Part shown: in pieces, positions 14,040-15,060 of the stretch | Position numbering within the stretch: position 1 is the stretch's first letter | How the letters are laid out: every line of letters starts with the position of its first letter | Assembly: GCA_946183335.1 (NCBI GenBank) | Contig: CAMGZN010000017.1 | Span: forward strand, 1-15,060 | Origin: an uncultured Caryophanales bacterium | GTDB lineage: Bacteria; Bacillota_I; Bacilli_A; RFN20; CAG-826 | DNA length: 15,060 nt | Direction of reading: 5' to 3' | The notes under the pieces: generated by a model | Seen by the model: only the letters and a program-made list of their open reading frames with translations | Database searches by the model: none | Told to the model about the DNA's origin: nothing | Translations under genes and position numbers: made by a program

Positions 14040-14486
14040 TTACTTTCCAAGTAGTTCTTTTCTTTTTTGCTCTAATTCTTCATCAGTAATGTAACCTTGC
14101 TTATGGAGGTTTTCATACTGCTGGAAGAGTTTGTTTTCGCGGCTACTTTCTTCTTTAAATGCCTCAACTGGTTGAGCCTCAACTATTGGAGCTTGTCCTT
14201 GTGGAGCTGGTTGAGACTCAGCTTGTTCAATGGCGATTAACATTCGCATTTTACTTGTGAAGAATACACTACGAAGAATGATGAATGTAAAGGCTAACGA
14301 CATGCAAATTCCGGCGGCATAGCCAAATGGGAACCAAGCTTGTCCATCTTTAGCACCAACAATAATTGAGACGATAACAAGTGCCAAAGTAATGCCGAAA
14401 AGTGACATCGAAATAATAAAGAAAACTAGCGCTCCTTTTTGAGCTTTTTTGTATTCCTTTTCAATTTCATTTTTATCAATAATCAT
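14040..14486 (-). CDS. Small membrane protein with C-terminal SHOCT domain
   Basis: The 148-residue protein has a basic, charged N-terminus, two membrane helices (19-44 and 52-77), a Pro/Gln/Ala/Glu-rich linker (88-115), and a C-terminal SHOCT motif, FQQYENLHKQGYITDEELEQ followed by KRKELLGK (121-148). SHOCT domains are short amphipathic helical pairs thought to mediate oligomerisation; no enzymatic role is indicated. Its ATG overlaps the stop of the amidohydrolase upstream by 4 bases (ATGA), so the two are co-translated. The function is unknown. Confidence 0.85.
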   Translation of the reverse strand: MIIDKNEIEKEYKKAQKGALVFFIISMSLFGITLALVIVSIIVGAKDGQAWFPFGYAAGICMSLAFTFIILRSVFFTSKMRMLIAIEQAESQPAPQGQAPIVEAQPVEAFKEESSRENKLFQQYENLHKQGYITDEELEQKRKELLGK

Positions 14487-15060
14487 TGTTTTTTACCTAA
14501 TCGATCCGTAATTCGCTGGGCATTTTCATAAATTAAGGTAATTGGTTCATCAACGAAGAATTCGTGATTATAATAGAGAACCTTGCCATTAATCATTGTC
14601 ATCTTAATGATGTCTTTACTTCCAGCGTAAACGATGTTCTTTGGAATATTATGAATTGGTTGCATGGCTGGGTTTTGTAGATCAATCATGATGATGTCCG
14701 CGAGTTTACCAACTTCAAGCACATCAGCATCCTTTAAACCCATGACATGTGCTGAACCAACTGTGGCCATTTTTAACACATCAAAGCCATCCATCGCAGA
14801 CGCATCTTTTGTACTAACTTTCTGTAAAACAGAAGCAAGATACATTTCTTTAAACATATCAAGAGAATTATTCGAAGCTGCACCATCAGTTCCAATCGCA
14901 AGTTTAACACCTGCTTTTTGGTATTTCACAAGTGGAGCAATTCCGCTTGCAAGTTTCACGTTTGAACCAGGGTTGGTGACAACATAAATGCCATGCTTCT
15001 TACAAAGTTCAATTTCTTCATCGGTGAAATAGTTGCAATGGAATGCACCACCACCATTAG
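14483..15060 (-). CDS. Amidohydrolase, MtaD/5'-deoxyadenosine deaminase-like, N-terminus beyond window
   Basis: The last 191 residues and stop of a metal-dependent hydrolase; the frame stays open to the right edge, so the gene starts outside. Conserved family segments: AFHCNYFTDEE (metal-binding His near the start), NPGSNVKLASGIAPL, the strand-8 metal ligand in LAIGTDGAASNNSLDMFKEM, GSAHVMGL and the C-terminal KLADIIMIDL beta-sandwich strand. This fits the chlorohydrolase/deaminase branch acting on methylthioadenosine, S-adenosylhomocysteine or 5'-deoxyadenosine, usually for nucleoside salvage. The family's usual His before NPxSN is Thr here (VTNPGSN), so the substrate is uncertain. It ends in TGA, showing that TGA is a stop in this genome. 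It is the first visible gene of an operon with the SHOCT protein. Confidence 0.85.
   Translation of the reverse strand, partial: NGGGAFHCNYFTDEEIELCKKHGIYVVTNPGSNVKLASGIAPLVKYQKAGVKLAIGTDGAASNNSLDMFKEMYLASVLQKVSTKDASAMDGFDVLKMATVGSAHVMGLKDADVLEVGKLADIIMIDLQNPAMQPIHNIPKNIVYAGSKDIIKMTMINGKVLYYNHEFFVDEPITLIYENAQRITDRLGKKQ

Noticed and set aside
1..15060. CRISPR arrays, insertion sequences or phage genes
   Set aside because: No regularly spaced direct repeats, transposase, integrase or phage structural genes were seen; the window is mostly housekeeping.
1..15060. Mycoplasma-type code (TGA as Trp)
   Set aside because: The amidohydrolase ends at TGA overlapping the next start, and Trp is encoded by TGG throughout the genes checked.

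Overview
The window looks like a chromosomal segment from a low-GC Gram-positive bacterium, most plausibly an uncultured or gut-type member of the Bacilli/Erysipelotrichia (Mollicutes-related) group. Support: AT-rich spacers, strong GGAGG ribosome-binding sites, lipoprotein signals, a membrane-anchored EndA-type nuclease, a potABCD operon, and a scrap of a BspA-type leucine-rich-repeat surface protein. TGA is used as a stop (amidohydrolase gene) and TGG for Trp, so the standard bacterial code applies, not Mycoplasma code 4. Taxonomy is an inference from gene style only.

Layout. (1) 1-1356, minus: a secreted, membrane-anchored endonuclease I, cut by the left edge. (2) 1411-2313, minus: an EamA/DMT permease. 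(3) 2314-2863: a tRNA-rich, partly decayed stretch with tRNA-Ser(UGA), an aberrant tRNA-Ile2(CAU)-like gene, a remnant of a leucine-rich-repeat protein, and on the plus strand a tRNA-Pro-like gene with a shortened anticodon loop. (4) 2864-3631, minus: an unrecognised 255-residue protein with a possible PD-(D/E)xK-like motif. (5) 3632-4059: a 206-base AT-rich spacer with a terminator, then tRNA-Met and tRNA-Ala with their own promoter. (6) 4060-5624, minus: cysK-cysE, a two-gene cysteine biosynthesis operon. (7) 5625-6117: plus-strand tRNA-Cys, tRNA-Arg, tRNA-Pro operon with promoter and terminator, plus two short inverted copies of pieces of its own tRNAs. (8) 6118-12731, minus: a six-gene operon, potA-potB-potC-potD followed by a BcrAB-like ABC exporter. 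(9) 12906-13997, plus: a lipoprotein with two thioredoxin-like domains, divergent from potA and apparently leaderless. (10) 14001-15060: a bidirectional terminator, a small SHOCT membrane protein and, cut by the right edge, an amidohydrolase.

How it works together: the pot operon is a complete polyamine importer (PotA ATPase, PotB and PotC permeases, PotD binding lipoprotein) with tightly overlapping genes. The ABC exporter genes follow within 11 bases and are probably co-transcribed. CysE makes O-acetylserine and CysK turns it into cysteine; their operon is divergent from tRNA-Cys. The rest are housekeeping or surface functions. The most distinctive items are a PotD that carries a CxxC...CxxH putative zinc ribbon inserted near its N-terminus together with a C-terminal membrane anchor, a PotA with two tandem TOBE-like modules, and a set of odd tRNA-like sequences.
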